Both the position numbers and the translations under genes were made by a program. 64,000 nucleotides of DNA from Epiperipatus broadwayi. Its lineage: Eukaryota > Onychophora > Udeonychophora > Euonychophora > Peripatidae. The stretch is from contig JAQFVV010012984.1 of assembly GCA_028023455.1 (NCBI GenBank), positions 252,001 through 316,000 on the forward strand, in the 5' to 3' direction. Positions 12,021-24,616 of the stretch are shown piece by piece (within the stretch, counting starts at the first letter, position 1; each line of letters begins with the position of its first letter). The notes beneath the pieces were generated by a model. That model was given only the letters and a program-made list of their open reading frames with translations, searched no databases and was not told the DNA's origin.

Positions 12021-12550
12021 ACTTGTCTTTGTAAATATGTTTTTATAAGAAGACTTAGTTTAAGCGATGAAATTTATTTTAAAATTGGTTAAGTTACTTA
12101 TATGTTATTTAAATCTTAAATTAAGTCTGAAAAATTCATTGTAATATGTCTGATATCAATATAAATAAATAGCAATTTCTGACTGCGGTTAATTAACTCT
12201 AGTGTTTTTGTTATATACAAATCTAACAGTCAAGAATGACTTTTATTAAATCAATTTAGAATCAACTGTAAAGTTAAAAGTTGAGTATTTCATTTAGTAA
12301 AAATATAACTATTGTTGGAGGATATGATAATAGTCAATGAATATTATTGCAGATAAGCTCTCCCAAGATGACATATTATATTTGATAACTCAGAACTTGT
12401 TTAGGTATAACTGATTCAGAAAGTTGACAAAAATTGAGAAATAAAATATATACTACAAATGTGGCGTATTATAATTTTAATATTAATTAGAATTTCATAA
12501 AAATGTTATGCTTGTCAGACATTTTATAACATCTAAATTTGTATTTATTG
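12021..12550. other. AT-rich stretch, nothing recognised
   Basis: No extended reading frame or repeat structure could be supported. Confidence 0.6.
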
Positions 12551-12613
12551 ATATCTGTATTTTGTTTATATATATATATATATATAAACAAAATACAGAT
12601 ATATTTTTATGAA

Positions 12614-12653
<40 letters not shown>

Positions 12654-12676
12654 ATAAATATCGTTCATAAAAAAAA
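12551..12676. repeat. Two adjacent hairpins with (TA)n apices
   Basis: The first hairpin has arms ATATCTGTATTTTGTTTA and its complement around an apical TA run, ending near 12602. The second has TTTTATGAACGATAT and its complement (12604-12619 and about 12659-12675) around a 34-bp TA run. Each TA tract thus sits at the tip of a non-TA palindrome, which TA expansion alone does not explain. Confidence 0.8.
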
Positions 12677-13380
12677 TTGAATGGTTCAAAGATCTTGCGC
12701 ATGGTCGAATTAATAATATTATTTTTTATACTTCTATATTTTGTTAAAACGTATGTATTTATAAAATAATTAAAATGTTTCAGGTGGTTCAATCACATAT
12801 AACTTATGATTGTAAACACTTACAATGATCTTTCATTTACAATGTTATACATTAAACAGATTATACATTGTCAATTTAAAATATATTGCAAATTATTGGC
12901 TGATCAGTATATTTTTAGGAGAGTAAAAAGGTAAAACATGTACATGTCAGTTTATATGCATATATTGGCATGGAGTAAAACGTATTTTTATTATCAATAT
13001 TTTATATTTTATAACTACATATAGATTTATATTTCTTTATACTTGTAACATTAGTATATTGAAATCTAATATTTGTTTTAAAATATGTGAAAGGTATTTC
13101 TTTTCTTTTTTTAATGTAATTTTTATTTGGGCAGAGAGAGAGAGAGTAGTAAAGGAGAATTTGATTAAAGGTTAAATGTATTTTTATTGTGAATTTGAGT
13201 TCTGAAATTATTAAAATTATTGTTATTAAATGGGTTTTGAAATGATCTGATAGAAAATTTATTTGAATAGGTTTTCTTCTATTTCTCTTCATATTTTCAA
13301 ATAGCATCTGCCAAAGTCATCAGACTTAATGTGAAATTGAAAGCATAAGTCTTCTTCACATCAATAACAATTTATTTTAT
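12677..13380. other. AT-rich stretch, nothing recognised
   Basis: Contains a short (GA)n run near 13134-13146. The 101-codon reverse-strand frame 13002-13307 has no recognisable features and is best read as chance. Confidence 0.55.
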
Positions 13381-13565
13381 ACAGTAGTGCCATCCAGTGC
13401 AAGGCATAGTAGTTAAAGTTAATCAATGCTAGAAAATTTGTGTACAATTCTTCTAGCATTTCTTGATTAACATGACTTGCACTAGGTGACAATACTGTAT
13501 GGAAACAAGTCTTCTAGCATCCATTGATTACTATGGCTTTCACTGGGTGGTACTGATATGTGGAA
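13381..13565. repeat. 61-bp repeat: one inverted and two direct copies
   Basis: TTCTAGCAT starts direct copies at 13451 and 13512 (period 61). Both continue with TTGATTA and CACTaGGTG-type sequence. The complement of the same unit lies at 13381-13435. The order inverted-direct-direct mirrors, at small scale, the large tandem-unit elements. Confidence 0.75.
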
Positions 13566-15053
13566 AGATATGCTACTGTTTTGACAACTCGTTTAAGCAT
13601 AGGAAATGGTGATTATGTGATGTTTTAATTGGTTTTCTTTTTCATATCCTAATTGTAAAATCAAAATATGCATAAAATTATATAAAAAGTTTTTATAATC
13701 AATAATACTGTTGTTAAAACAGGCAAAACTCACAATATGTATTGCCATACACAAGCATGAGGTGGTGGTCATGTGATAATCAATAATATTCAGATCAAAC
13801 TTCTAACAATTACAATCTCATTTTTGAAATATAAGTTGAGAAATACTTCTATAAAAATATTATTTAAAAAATATATTAATTGTATATGCTAGATCCCCAT
13901 ATGCTATAAAGAAATATAACTTTAACATGAAATTAAAACCAGAAAAAACAAACAAATTATAACTGAATATCCATTCATACAAATTACAGTATTTAGTAAA
14001 TGTATTCAAAAATTATTTTAATTCAAACTCCTTTAAAGATGTGTACTTTTAGTTTCATATTTTGTCTTAAACATATATTTGAAAAATACAATGTTACTAT
14101 TTGTTCTATTCTTTGATTATTATATTGTCAAACAGTATTTACCTAATTTATATTAGAATATACTTTTCTTATAGACTACTTAAATTTATTAATTTCAAAA
14201 TGTCTTGTGCTCACTTATGTAAAGTTTATTCTTGATAAAATATTTTGATAATCATTATATTTTTTGAGTTAATATTTATGCAATATGCTTGTCCATTTAT
14301 AAATTAAATTATTAGAAGACAATTTATGGACCAATTACTATTAATTCTTATTATTATTCCCTTTAATCCAAAGTCTTGATTACATTGATAATAATAAAAT
14401 CCAAGTTTGACATTTGTGTTCTTGTGCTACCCTGTGATGGTCATCATTGTGAAAGATAATGAGACATGAACTTTTAGAGGAAGAAATACAAAGCAACTGC
14501 TTACCATTATATATTTTTAATTATGTAATTTAGTTGGCAAGGTTATATTTCATAATGATAGTGTTATTTGATTAGGCCATTGTTGAACTGACCACATTTG
14601 CAGTTATATAAACTGATTTTCAGCAAGATCATTATCATCATAATCATATTTTCATAACATAATTTAGCCTCCTAATATTAGACTTCCTAGTCTACTGATT
14701 ATTTACATTACTGTAATATATATCATTTTATTTGTTGATGATGATTAAATTAAATGATATAAACATATGAAATAATGAAATAATAATATTAATAACAGAC
14801 GTCTAAAATGTTTTATGGCATATTTAAGTTTATTTTCATTGAGAAAACTATACTTTGTTTACATTATAAACAATTTGTTTTATAGAAGTAATATTAATTG
14901 ATTCCATTTGAAAATATGACAGAGATTTAAGTTTTAAATAGACAAGATGTTTAAATTCTTTTAGCAGAAGAGTTTACTGCAAAAAAGTTAAAACGTTATG
15001 CAATAAAATAAAATATATGATTATATATGTGGTTTAGTGTTTCATATGCATCT
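13566..15053. other. AT-rich stretch, nothing recognised
   Basis: Short chance frames and A/T runs only. Confidence 0.6.
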
Positions 15054-15122
15054 GCCAACCTTGATAAAATTTAAAGCCAACCTTGATAAAATATTAAATA
15101 TATATATATATATATATTTTAA

Positions 15123-15156
<34 letters not shown>

Positions 15157-15158
15157 TT
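15054..15158. repeat. Short direct duplication and (TA)n hairpin
   Basis: GCCAACCTTGATAAAAT occurs twice in direct orientation (about 15055 and 15076). It is followed by two TA runs, the second flanked by TAAAACATATA and its complement ending in GTTTTAA, giving another TA-tipped hairpin. Confidence 0.7.
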
Positions 15159-17082
15159 AATTTTAGACTTAGGATATATCCTTTACATAGCTGTTCATAT
15201 CCTATCTAAACTTTTTGCATTGAACAATTCTCTTTAAGCATTATTCTATGAGGAGCTGGATGTTGGAAAAATCTTTTCTTTATAGTAAGGTATTTAAATA
15301 TTTATTACTTTTGATTAAGTTACATCTTTTTAATTAAAAGACTGATATCTATTGTCTTCAAAAAATTCAACTTTTTAATTTTTCCTTTATTTTTGATGCC
15401 TAGGCAAATTGAAGCACTTTCACAATTTGAAAACGGGTCATCATTTAAATTTCATAATTTATTTGTAATCATTGGTTTACTCCTTGTCCAATAGATATGA
15501 ATGTACAAAAATGAAAGTTCAGTATATAGTTTAAATCAATTACATACAGTGACTTGAATGAAAACTTTTCAGATTTTAATTAGGCTTAGAATTGTATTAA
15601 GACATGACCCATATGCAAATCTAATAATCAACCAATATTATTTAGTAATTGGTTTCTAGTTATTTTTTTATCTGGAAGAATGGCACTATTGATGCAATAT
15701 GCTCTTCATGTATAAGGAAAAAAAGAAATACTTAAATATTTTATCTATGAATGTATTATCTTATGTGTATATTGCCAGCTAATAACAGCTATTACATGAA
15801 AGCAATCTTCCATGTTAGGAATCCTCATTGAAAATATTCAAAGAGGACAGTTTCCTAATATAATATTGACAATGTTTATCATATTTAACCTTTAATTTCT
15901 GTAATGCCATTTTATTTTTACCCAACATCTCCAAAACGTAAATTCCTCTTTATCAATAAGTTGTTTAAAATTAAAACCAAAGTCAGGCATTGGGCCCTAT
16001 AAATATTGTAGTAGTATGTCAAGATGCACACTGCAATTTATATTTTGGTTCATTTAAATTATATTTATACATATTTAATTTTTTCCATGTTATTAATCTG
16101 TATACAATATTTTAATTAGTTTCTATCATCATGTAGGCATTTTTATTTCAATAATGGTTCAATTTAACTTATTGAATTATTTGCTTTGTTTGTTTATTGA
16201 ATAATTGTTTTTAATGCTTAATAAAGTTTATTTTAACTAGATGATAAAACAAGTTATAGAAAACATTTAAACTCTCATTACTATGAAATTATGAAGCCTG
16301 GCAAATAATGCTCTCTCACTGATCTTTTATTAGGTTGTATTGAAAAAACATTTATTCTGCAATGAATTAGTCACTTGATATTACTTTTTACCTATGCAAA
16401 TTAGTACTAAATGCACTGATTAATTTTAAAATTAGAGACCACTTAATACAAAATATCATTAATGATTTTCTATTGTTTTTCAATATTTAATTAATCCATT
16501 TACTAAAAGACAAATTCATGAACATTGTGATTATTTAGTGAAATATCTATTTCTGTGTCAGTTTTAACTTCTTTCATCAAATATGTTTTCAAACTATGTT
16601 CCAAATGATTAACATATTAGTGCTACATGTTTGATTGTGGATTCCATATTATATTCATGAATAAGTCAACTGCAATTACTTCTTTTATATTGTAAGTAAA
16701 AATTATAGGTATTGCACTAAAGAATTCATTCACTTGTTTTTATTACCACAATCAATTATTACCATATATACTTTTATTAATGTTTTTCTTTTTACATTCA
16801 CACTTTTTTAAAGAATATATTTCACATTTTTTTAATATATCCATCATATACTTGTGTATTAGTTTGGCTTCAAAATTTTAAGATTTTGAAATTTCTCATC
16901 ATTATCCATATTTTACATTAGAATATACAAATAATAAGTGTATGAATAAAATTTTCCTAGCAGCATATTTCACTTCAAGTAAAGATAACTTGCACAATCA
17001 GATGTTTAATTATAATAATTGATTTAATTACTAACATATATTTGTTATTTATTCTATAATAAATATGTACATATATATTATT
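15159..17082. other. AT-rich stretch, nothing recognised
   Basis: No gene, RNA or repeat structure could be supported. Confidence 0.6.
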
Positions 17083-17161
17083 GAAACCAGTCAATAGTTA
17101 GATAAACCCAATATCAGTAACGATCAACAATCTCAAACTTTTGTCAAGGCAACCTCCTTTT

Positions 17162-17198
<37 letters not shown>

Positions 17199-17204
17199 CA
17201 TTAC

Positions 17205-17242
<38 letters not shown>

Positions 17243-17436
17243 GTAATAATGTTCAAGACTAAATGAGTTTATAAGTAATCATTAAAAACTAGTAAACACA
17301 TAGAAAATCCCAATATCAATAACAATCTCAACCTGTTGTTAAGGAAACCACCTTTATTGTTAAAAGAAGATTGCCTTGACAACAGATTGAGATTATTATT
17401 GATGGTGAGGTGGTTTAAGTGTTGGCTGGTTTTTGA
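17083..17436. repeat. Repeat cluster: two direct and one inverted copy, plus (TA)n hairpin
   Basis: A unit containing CAATCTCAA, TTGTCAAGGCAA and CTTTTAACAAT lies in direct orientation at about 17083-17167 and 17285-17362. It lies inverted at about 17356-17436, where AAACCAGCCAA also matches AAACCAGTCAA of copy 1. Between copies 1 and 2 is a TA-tipped hairpin with arms AACATTACATTTATA (about 17196-17250). Confidence 0.75.
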
Positions 17437-18082
17437 GTATATATATATATATTACACTTACATTTACATTTATTTTAAATAGAAATCTTATTTGTTAAAC
17501 AAATAATTGTGGAAAAAAGTTTTTAACACTGCTATTTTAAATCAAGCAAAAACACAAAAGAAAAAAGAAAAAAAATGACAATTCACCTAGTGAAAATTCT
17601 GTTAATGATACCATAAATTTGATCGGGTCAAAATCAAAGTGGGTAATGAATAATCTTTTCATCATTTTATTTCCTTAACATTTATTAAGTAAAATTGAAA
17701 ACATTTTAGAAGAAATTCATTCTTTATAAATAATAGATTGAAAGTATGCAAGCACAGTACAAATTTTAAGATAACAAACAATGATTGATTTAGAATAAGT
17801 GCGTGTGTAAATTACGTTGTCATACCCCTTATGCTTTTAAACTTAAATAGTTAATCAATATGTTCACAAAACTTCAATTTGAAGAGGCAGGAAATGAAAG
17901 TCATTTTTACTTTTTGTATACCTATGATGAATAATAATACATTGAATTCAAACTTTACTAAGAAATTAATATAAACTTTATAAAGATTAGCCATTGTGAT
18001 TATGCGAATGAAGATTAATAAATAAACAATTTTCCAACATTTCAAGAAAAATACCACACAATATTATATTTGTGTATGTATG

Positions 18083-18118
<36 letters not shown>

Positions 18119-19526
18119 TAATAAACCTTAAATATTAACTATATGTAAATTGTGTCATCACAATCTCCAAGCTTAAAGATAAACAAATAAATATTTTGTT
18201 AATTTATTATCAAAATAACACTATACGTACTATCAGAATATATATATATATATATATTAATTGATGAATTTACTAAACATTGAAACGTGTATGGTAGAAT
18301 TTTTTTAGAAGAATGTCTTACTAATAAAGTAATCAAATTCCCCAACTTCTTTTAATAATAAAAAAACTGGACCACAATAACCAAAAAAATTAACCAAATT
18401 TCTACAAAGTTTCAAGTTTACCATAATCTATCTAAAGAAATTATTGTTATTATTTTATACTGTAATAAACTGAAATTCTCAGATAATGACCTTCTTTAAT
18501 CCTTTTATCAAATAATAATAAAAAATAGGGAAATAAAAATAATTTAAATGAGAGTTTTGCAATGACTATACCAATCAAAAAATCCTTCATTATGGCTTTT
18601 TCATCTGTTTTTTTCTTCTATTGATACTTTATCATGCTATTTTTAAACATCTTTGCAGCAAATTTAAAGAAGTCAAAACATTATTTAATATCATTTACCT
18701 ATTATATTCTATACATTTATGCCGTAGCGTGTTAATGAAGGCAATCATTACTGCATTGCTTTAGAATAAATAAAGAGATCTATATTTTAGATCTATAAAA
18801 ATATTAATTTTACCTTAAAATAATTTTGAAGAGCCTTGATTTTCATTCACTCTACATATTAAAAACAAAAAGAAGCTATTTGCTGTAGTAGATTTAATAT
18901 ATTTACTTCCAATCTTCTAATGAACTTATGATCTTCTAACATTTATTCTGGAAACAAAAAGCAATTTTAAAATATTTCTTTTACTACACTTATATTACTT
19001 GAATAAGAAGTATTGATTATCTTCCATATAATACATTTGAAACAATAACTGTTTTTAAAGAACTAATTTTGTCAAAGCAATTAAATCACAAAAATGATGC
19101 ATCTTATTTTTAATGTATTTAATGTAGAATCCTACTTGAGTATATGTTACAACATGGTATTCAAGTTACTTTTCTACTTTAAAAGTTTAACTGATAAAAC
19201 TTATAAATAAGTGAAAATGAAAAATTATAAACCAAACATATTGCAAATTGCATTTAATACACTAACATTCTGTTTGAGATTCTGTTTTGTTTTTAAAGGA
19301 CTACAAAGCTTGCAAAGTAGTGATGATTTTTTTTTCTGCCAACTACTCATTTGACAAAATGAAAATTACAATTGTTTTTGGGTGCACCATGTAAGTTGCA
19401 CATTTTTTTATTCTTTATATCGATGCAAAAATTTAGTAAAGTGGGGTTGCTTAAATGTTTTTCAACAGTGTTTAGTTTAATTTATCAAAACATGAGCTTT
19501 TATTTAACAACTAAATATTAAGTGTT
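17437..19526. other. AT-rich stretch with two (TA)n tracts
   Basis: TA alternation at about 18084-18116 (preceded by TATG repeats) and 18239-18257. No gene recognised. Confidence 0.6.
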
Positions 19527-19534
19527 ATTATTAT

Positions 19535-19767
19535 GCTGGGCTGACATATTGCTAGAAGAGATGGTAATAGATGGACAATTGAAATTTTAAACTGGATTCT
19601 AAGAGATTGTAAAAGACCCAGAAAGAGACCACATGTGAGATGGATGGATAATAAGAAAGTGTGCAGGGGTGATGTGGAGAAGAGAAGCTAATGATAGTAA
19701 AAGATGGATTAAACTTGGAGAGACCTTTATCCTGCAGTGGATTGATAATGGTTGATGACGATGATGA
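19535..19767 (+). mobile_element. RTE-type LINE, 3' end only (5'-truncated copy)
   Basis: Conceptual translation gives HIARRDGNRWTIEILNW, then RDCKRPRKRPHVRWMD, a one-codon-scale indel, then RKCAGVMWRREA and LGETFILQWIDNG followed by a stop. This is the conserved C-terminal tail after the reverse transcriptase in RTE-type non-LTR retrotransposons. It matches the antisense copy at 57600-59310. The 3' end has a short (GAT)n tail typical of RTE elements. ATTATTAT flanks both sides (19527-19534 and 19768-19775) and may be the target duplication, but it is low-complexity. The copy is dead: truncated and frameshifted. Confidence 0.85.
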
Positions 19768-19775
19768 TTATTATA

Positions 19776-20900
19776 AATACATACAGGAATTTAAACATAA
19801 AACAATGTAACACTTAATAAGTAATGATATTTTGGTCTTAAAACATCTTAAAAGTATATAAGAGCATTCAACATTAAAATTAGCTAATAATTAACGTAAA
19901 TAGTCAACTAATTATTTCTACACAAAATGAGAATCAAACTGTTTTTTTTCTCTATATAATAAAATTTTAAAAATCACCACATTGTTTCTTATTTAGCATT
20001 TTACAGTCTAATAATATTTTTTTCCAAATTCTTTTTTGGAAAAGTCTGAAAAATTTTTGACCTGCAAGTGTTGTTTAAGCTTTATCTAAATTATAACTGT
20101 TACATGATGAAAGATGAAAAAATATTTTGAGATCAAGATGTGCATGAGTTTTTTATTTAAATAAAAGAGATTTTATTTTCAATATATGTATCGGAATAAA
20201 ATTAAAATTTACTAATAAAAATATTAGCAAAAATCAAAGTTTTACTTTTATTTTTGGCAATCTTGATTTCATTTATTAAACAAACATACTCAAGTAAAAA
20301 CTTTTATTCAAACGTAAATATAACTACACAGAATTCAAAACAAATGTCAATCATTTTTTAACATTAAAAAAGTTTTCATACGATCAAAGGAGTCATATAA
20401 AAATGATAAATCAAACGAATCTTTATGACATTTCTTTTTATTTTACTATGTTCATAAAAGGCAATCTTTTTATCATCTAAAAGATTCTTTATCAATATTA
20501 TGTTTTAGAATGTATGATGCTGGACTGAAGTACCTTTCTTTCTATCTCTCATTTTATGAATTTTTTAATTTACTGTCATTTATATGTGTTTTAAGTAAGC
20601 TGTATAAAATGTTACAAAGTATTCTGAATCCTATCCTGCTTTAAATTATTTAATAATAAATACGAACCACCATATTTCTTCCAAGTAATCTGCATACTCA
20701 TCTCCCCCAACGAGTCACTATTCTGAGTAGTTCAATTTATAAATTGATGATTTAAAAAGTAAAGAGAATTTATTTTATCATACAATCCTCGCATCCTTAA
20801 AATGAAATAATTATTTTTATGAAGTAAAGCACCTTTAATAAACTCACGAAAGTAAATAAGATCAATATAATAATTACTATTTTTTTACATAACTAAAAAG
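19776..20900. other. AT-rich stretch, nothing recognised
   Basis: No supported feature. Confidence 0.6.
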
Positions 20901-21065
20901 GCTTGAACACAGACATTCAAGCTCCCTTTGGCTATCAGATTTAACACATAGAACTGATACACATGACCACACATATGTGAAAAAACTCCAGGAATATAAA
21001 TTTTACTTGTATTCAATCAAATATTCAATTTTTTTTAAATCAAAGCACAGTTGTTTACACTTATG
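20901..21065 (+). repeat. Dispersed repeat, copy 2
   Basis: The core 20901-20985 matches the complement of 11808-11893. The sequence to its right (ACTTGTATTCAA and CACAGTTGTTTAC) matches the sequence to the right of copy 1 in the same orientation. The core is therefore flipped relative to shared flanks. Confidence 0.55.
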
Positions 21066-21793
21066 GACAAAGTTGTTTATTTTCATGCTTAAATTAAATT
21101 TCAGAATCTTTGTTTGGCTCAAGTATGATTACAATTTATTTTCAATTAACTGAATGAATAATGTCAATCAAGGAATATCTTATTATTCATTTTAACTTTA
21201 AATTAAAGTATGTATTTTTTGTAATAGGTGCCCAGAAGATATGCTTATAACATGATGCATTAAGGCTCTTTGTATTCATTACTGTAAATCAATTAGAAAC
21301 AATTATTAATAAAATATATTAAGCATTTCTAACTTGTCAGGGAATTAATGATTACTCATAGTCTTAAAGCTATGTGACATTTATAAAGTTATGTTGTGTT
21401 TGATAATAAAAAGTACAATGTTCTTGAAATAAATAATAAAGAATGGTTCAATAATTACTTATATGGTCAAAAATTATTTCCTAAAAATTAATATGAATAA
21501 AATATATTAGTACAAATCTTTATTAGTTGTTTAATAATGTAGTTCCCTTATTTTTACTGGCAAAATTATTTTGTGGAAGCAATTTATGTGCCATTTAGTT
21601 ATTTTCTGGCATGATGTCAGAATTTTTCATTATATAGGTTCAATTTGTTGATCTTCAACTGTGATGACTTAATAAAAAACTTACACATTAATTTTATGTA
21701 TACATTGTGTGCCCATGGTTTTTATTTTAAAATTAAAAAAATCCTATGAATACATAGTGCATATTTCTGTTTTATATACATATAATATGAACA
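21066..21793. other. AT-rich stretch, nothing recognised
   Basis: No supported feature. Confidence 0.6.
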
Positions 21794-21869
21794 ACCACAG
21801 TCAGTAGCATAGAAAACAGAAAGATTAGTTCACCACAGTCATTAGCAGAGAAAACAGAAAGATTAGTTC
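21794..21869. repeat. 38-bp tandem duplication
   Basis: Two copies of a 38-bp unit ending in GAAAACAGAAAGATTAGTTC differ at only a few positions. Confidence 0.9.
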
Positions 21870-22697
21870 AAACTAAACGTTTTAACATCAAAGTTGTATT
21901 ATATCCTGGTGAGTTTTTCATAAAGCTGCTTTTCTGTTCTAAGTACCACTATCATACAAATAAAATCATATCATAGATGGTATACATTCCTTTTTAACAA
22001 CAATTGCCATAATATATATATATCTCAGACATTATATCAAATATAATATTTTTCCTCCCATACCTTCATATATAGTCTGTACATTATAAATTTTCATGAC
22101 CAACTATTTATTTTTAACCATTGTTATACATCTTGATTAACTGAATCAAATGCCTCAAACAAATTATTAATAACAAATATAAATTATATTTTTACTTATG
22201 GCATATATTTGTATTTGCTCAGCAATAAAAATGATATTTATAGTTTCTTGATTTTCTAACAATGCACTAAGATTCTGAGAAACCTTTCATTTATAACAAG
22301 ACAATCTTTTTTAAAAAAATAAAATACTTTTTGTTATAATAGATATCAGTGGCAATCAATTATAATTTGTACTATCATTTTTATATTCTTTTATTTTTTC
22401 AAATAAGAATAACAAATTATTTTAAAGATCTGATGACAAAAATTCAGATCCATATATTTTTAAAACTTTCAATAATTTTAAAGCTATTTATATTATTCAT
22501 GCATTTTAAATTTCCTCATTCATCACAACCCAATATTGATATTGTCATATTTAATTTTTATTTACTTTTGTCATATATTATAGCCATTGTATTCACTAAT
22601 TTAAGATGATTATGATATCCTTTTTCTATTTCCATATTTTATTTTCAATATATTAAATAATAAAATTTAAAGTATTGGTTTTAAAGTTTAAATTTAG
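21870..22697. other. AT-rich stretch, nothing recognised
   Basis: The 86-codon frame at 22349-22609 is hydrophobic and low-complexity, and is taken as chance. Confidence 0.55.
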
Positions 22698-22821
22698 AAG
22701 TCATTCTTTTACTTTTTTTATATGTCAAATGCGTTGACCAGGAAGTGAACATTAGCCAGCTGCTTGGAAGGCAGTTATGCCAACCATTAGCCACTAACGA
22801 CAAAGTCATTCTTTTACTTTT
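22698..22821 (-). mobile_element. tRNA-Gly(UCC)-derived SINE with 19-bp target-site duplication
   Basis: On the minus strand, 22802-22717 reads as a degraded tRNA-Gly. It has an A-box region, an intact anticodon arm CTGCCTTCCAAGCAG (22774-22760, anticodon TCC), a decayed B box and the acceptor end GTCAACGC. A short 3' unit TTTGACATATAAAA and an A-rich tail follow. The target duplication AAGTCATTCTTTTACTTTT flanks it at 22698-22716 and 22803-22821, 19 identical bases. The same tRNA plus 3' unit occurs at 62041-62116, so this is a family rather than one processed tRNA. It is not a functional tRNA because the D and T arms are mispaired. Confidence 0.85.
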
Positions 22822-24616
22822 ATATATTCGTTTAATTTCCACTTTAATTCCTAGTTCTACCTTCATTTTATTAGTCAACTGAATACAAATGACATATTTC
22901 TTTATAATCAAATCATTTTCAGAATATATTTTTACGTTCAATTCAAGAATAGACTTATCTGTCACAACATAATTTTTAAGAAAAAAAATATCTGCTTTAT
23001 TATCATATTTTGTTTTAAAATATGCTAGAGTTTTAATATTTAATAGCTGCTAAAACTAACATTGCTTCAAAAGAATAGGCAGCAATATTCTTTACATATA
23101 TGTTATTTTATATATGAACTATTTTAATGCAAATATGATCTTGACCTTGGAATATGATTACATGGTGAGATAAACAATCATCTGCATATATAATCTCATC
23201 TAATGAAGCCGTTATAATATAATCAATAAAATACTATTATTCTAAGTCAAATTGTATATCAGCCTTTTTTATAGGGATGTATTTTGAAACAAAATTTTAT
23301 AATAATCTATTCATGTGATGAATAAAAATTTAATTATTCCATATGATTCGATTTACAGAACCCAAATACATGATTTTTAATTACTTTGGATTATAATTCA
23401 TTATTCTTATCAACATAAGTATTAAAGATTCCAAAAAAGATGACATGGTTTATTATTAATATTAATACTAACTAAAACCAAACAATGACTACATATTGAT
23501 AAAATGAGCTGAGATTCCATCACACACAAAAAAATTTATATCATGAGCCTTTCATTAATATATCTAAAAATTTTAACAATGAAATAAAAAGTTGTATATC
23601 ATAATAAAATTTAACATTAAACAGTATTTTTATCAATGACTTATCTTGGCTTCTTTTCTAAAAATAGAACTATTTTTGCAAAGCATTAACTTAAATCTAT
23701 TTTAAATCTTGAAGAGGCTATAATAAACAAATTGATAATTTTATGTGCTTAGTATTTTAAAAAATTAAAATATATATCTTTTTACTTACTTTTTTCTTAT
23801 TTTTTATTTATTACTTTTATTGATATAATTTATATATTTGTTTTTGCCATGACAATCAAATAATATTTTTATGATTAAAAATTTTAAAGCACTTTTTAAG
23901 GTCTTTCTCACATTGTACAATGTAGAAGCATTATTAGTTTAATAGAGAGTTTAAAGCACACAATAATTTACCAAATAAACATATTTTAGTCTTATTCTAT
24001 GTGATTCAACAGAAATTTTACTGACTTGTATAATATCATAATTCAAATTTCCTAGTTGCTAAAACTATTTCCATCCTTCTACTTTAATTTATAGAATGTT
24101 GCATATTTTATATACTCATCTTCCACAAGTAAAAAGCTTTAAATCAAACATGGTGTGCATAAAATTAAAAAAAATATATTACAAAATACAAATGTTGCAT
24201 TAAAAATCTAAAATCCTATTACCATAGTTATTGCAAAGAATTGACTGATGGCATAAATGGTTTTATATGATTTTATTTTGAAGCAACTAAAGTGACTAAA
24301 GAAATTAAGGTAAGAAATGAAAAGGAAATAAGAACAACTCAGAGATAGACAGAAAATTTAATAGACAGACTACATTATTTTTTACAAGACATAAAGATCA
24401 ACTTTTGATTATTTATTGTTTATTAATTATTTGATGTTAACACTATTGTGTCAAATTTGATATAATAACTATAGATTATCCCAACATTATAAGCTCATCT
24501 TTTTCAACAAACACACTGATATGTATTTACATACACATATATTATATGACAAGTCTAAAAGTTACTACAATATTTAATAATTATTATTTAACCCATAAAT
24601 AAAATAGACTTTTTAC
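22822..24616. other. AT-rich stretch, nothing recognised
   Basis: Long runs without any supported coding or repeat structure. Confidence 0.6.

Noticed and set aside
13285-13330. CTGATGA on the minus strand near 13310
   Set aside because: The following bases form no stem II before the next GAAA and there is no UH site with matching stem I; taken as a chance core match.
22430-22445. CTGATGA at 22432 and other isolated CTGANGA matches (26612, 54198, 62633)
   Set aside because: No GAAA at the right distance and no flanking stems.
22083-22802. Functional tRNA-Gly at 22.7 or 62.0 kb
   Set aside because: Anticodon arms are intact but D and T arms are mispaired and B boxes decayed; both are SINE copies.
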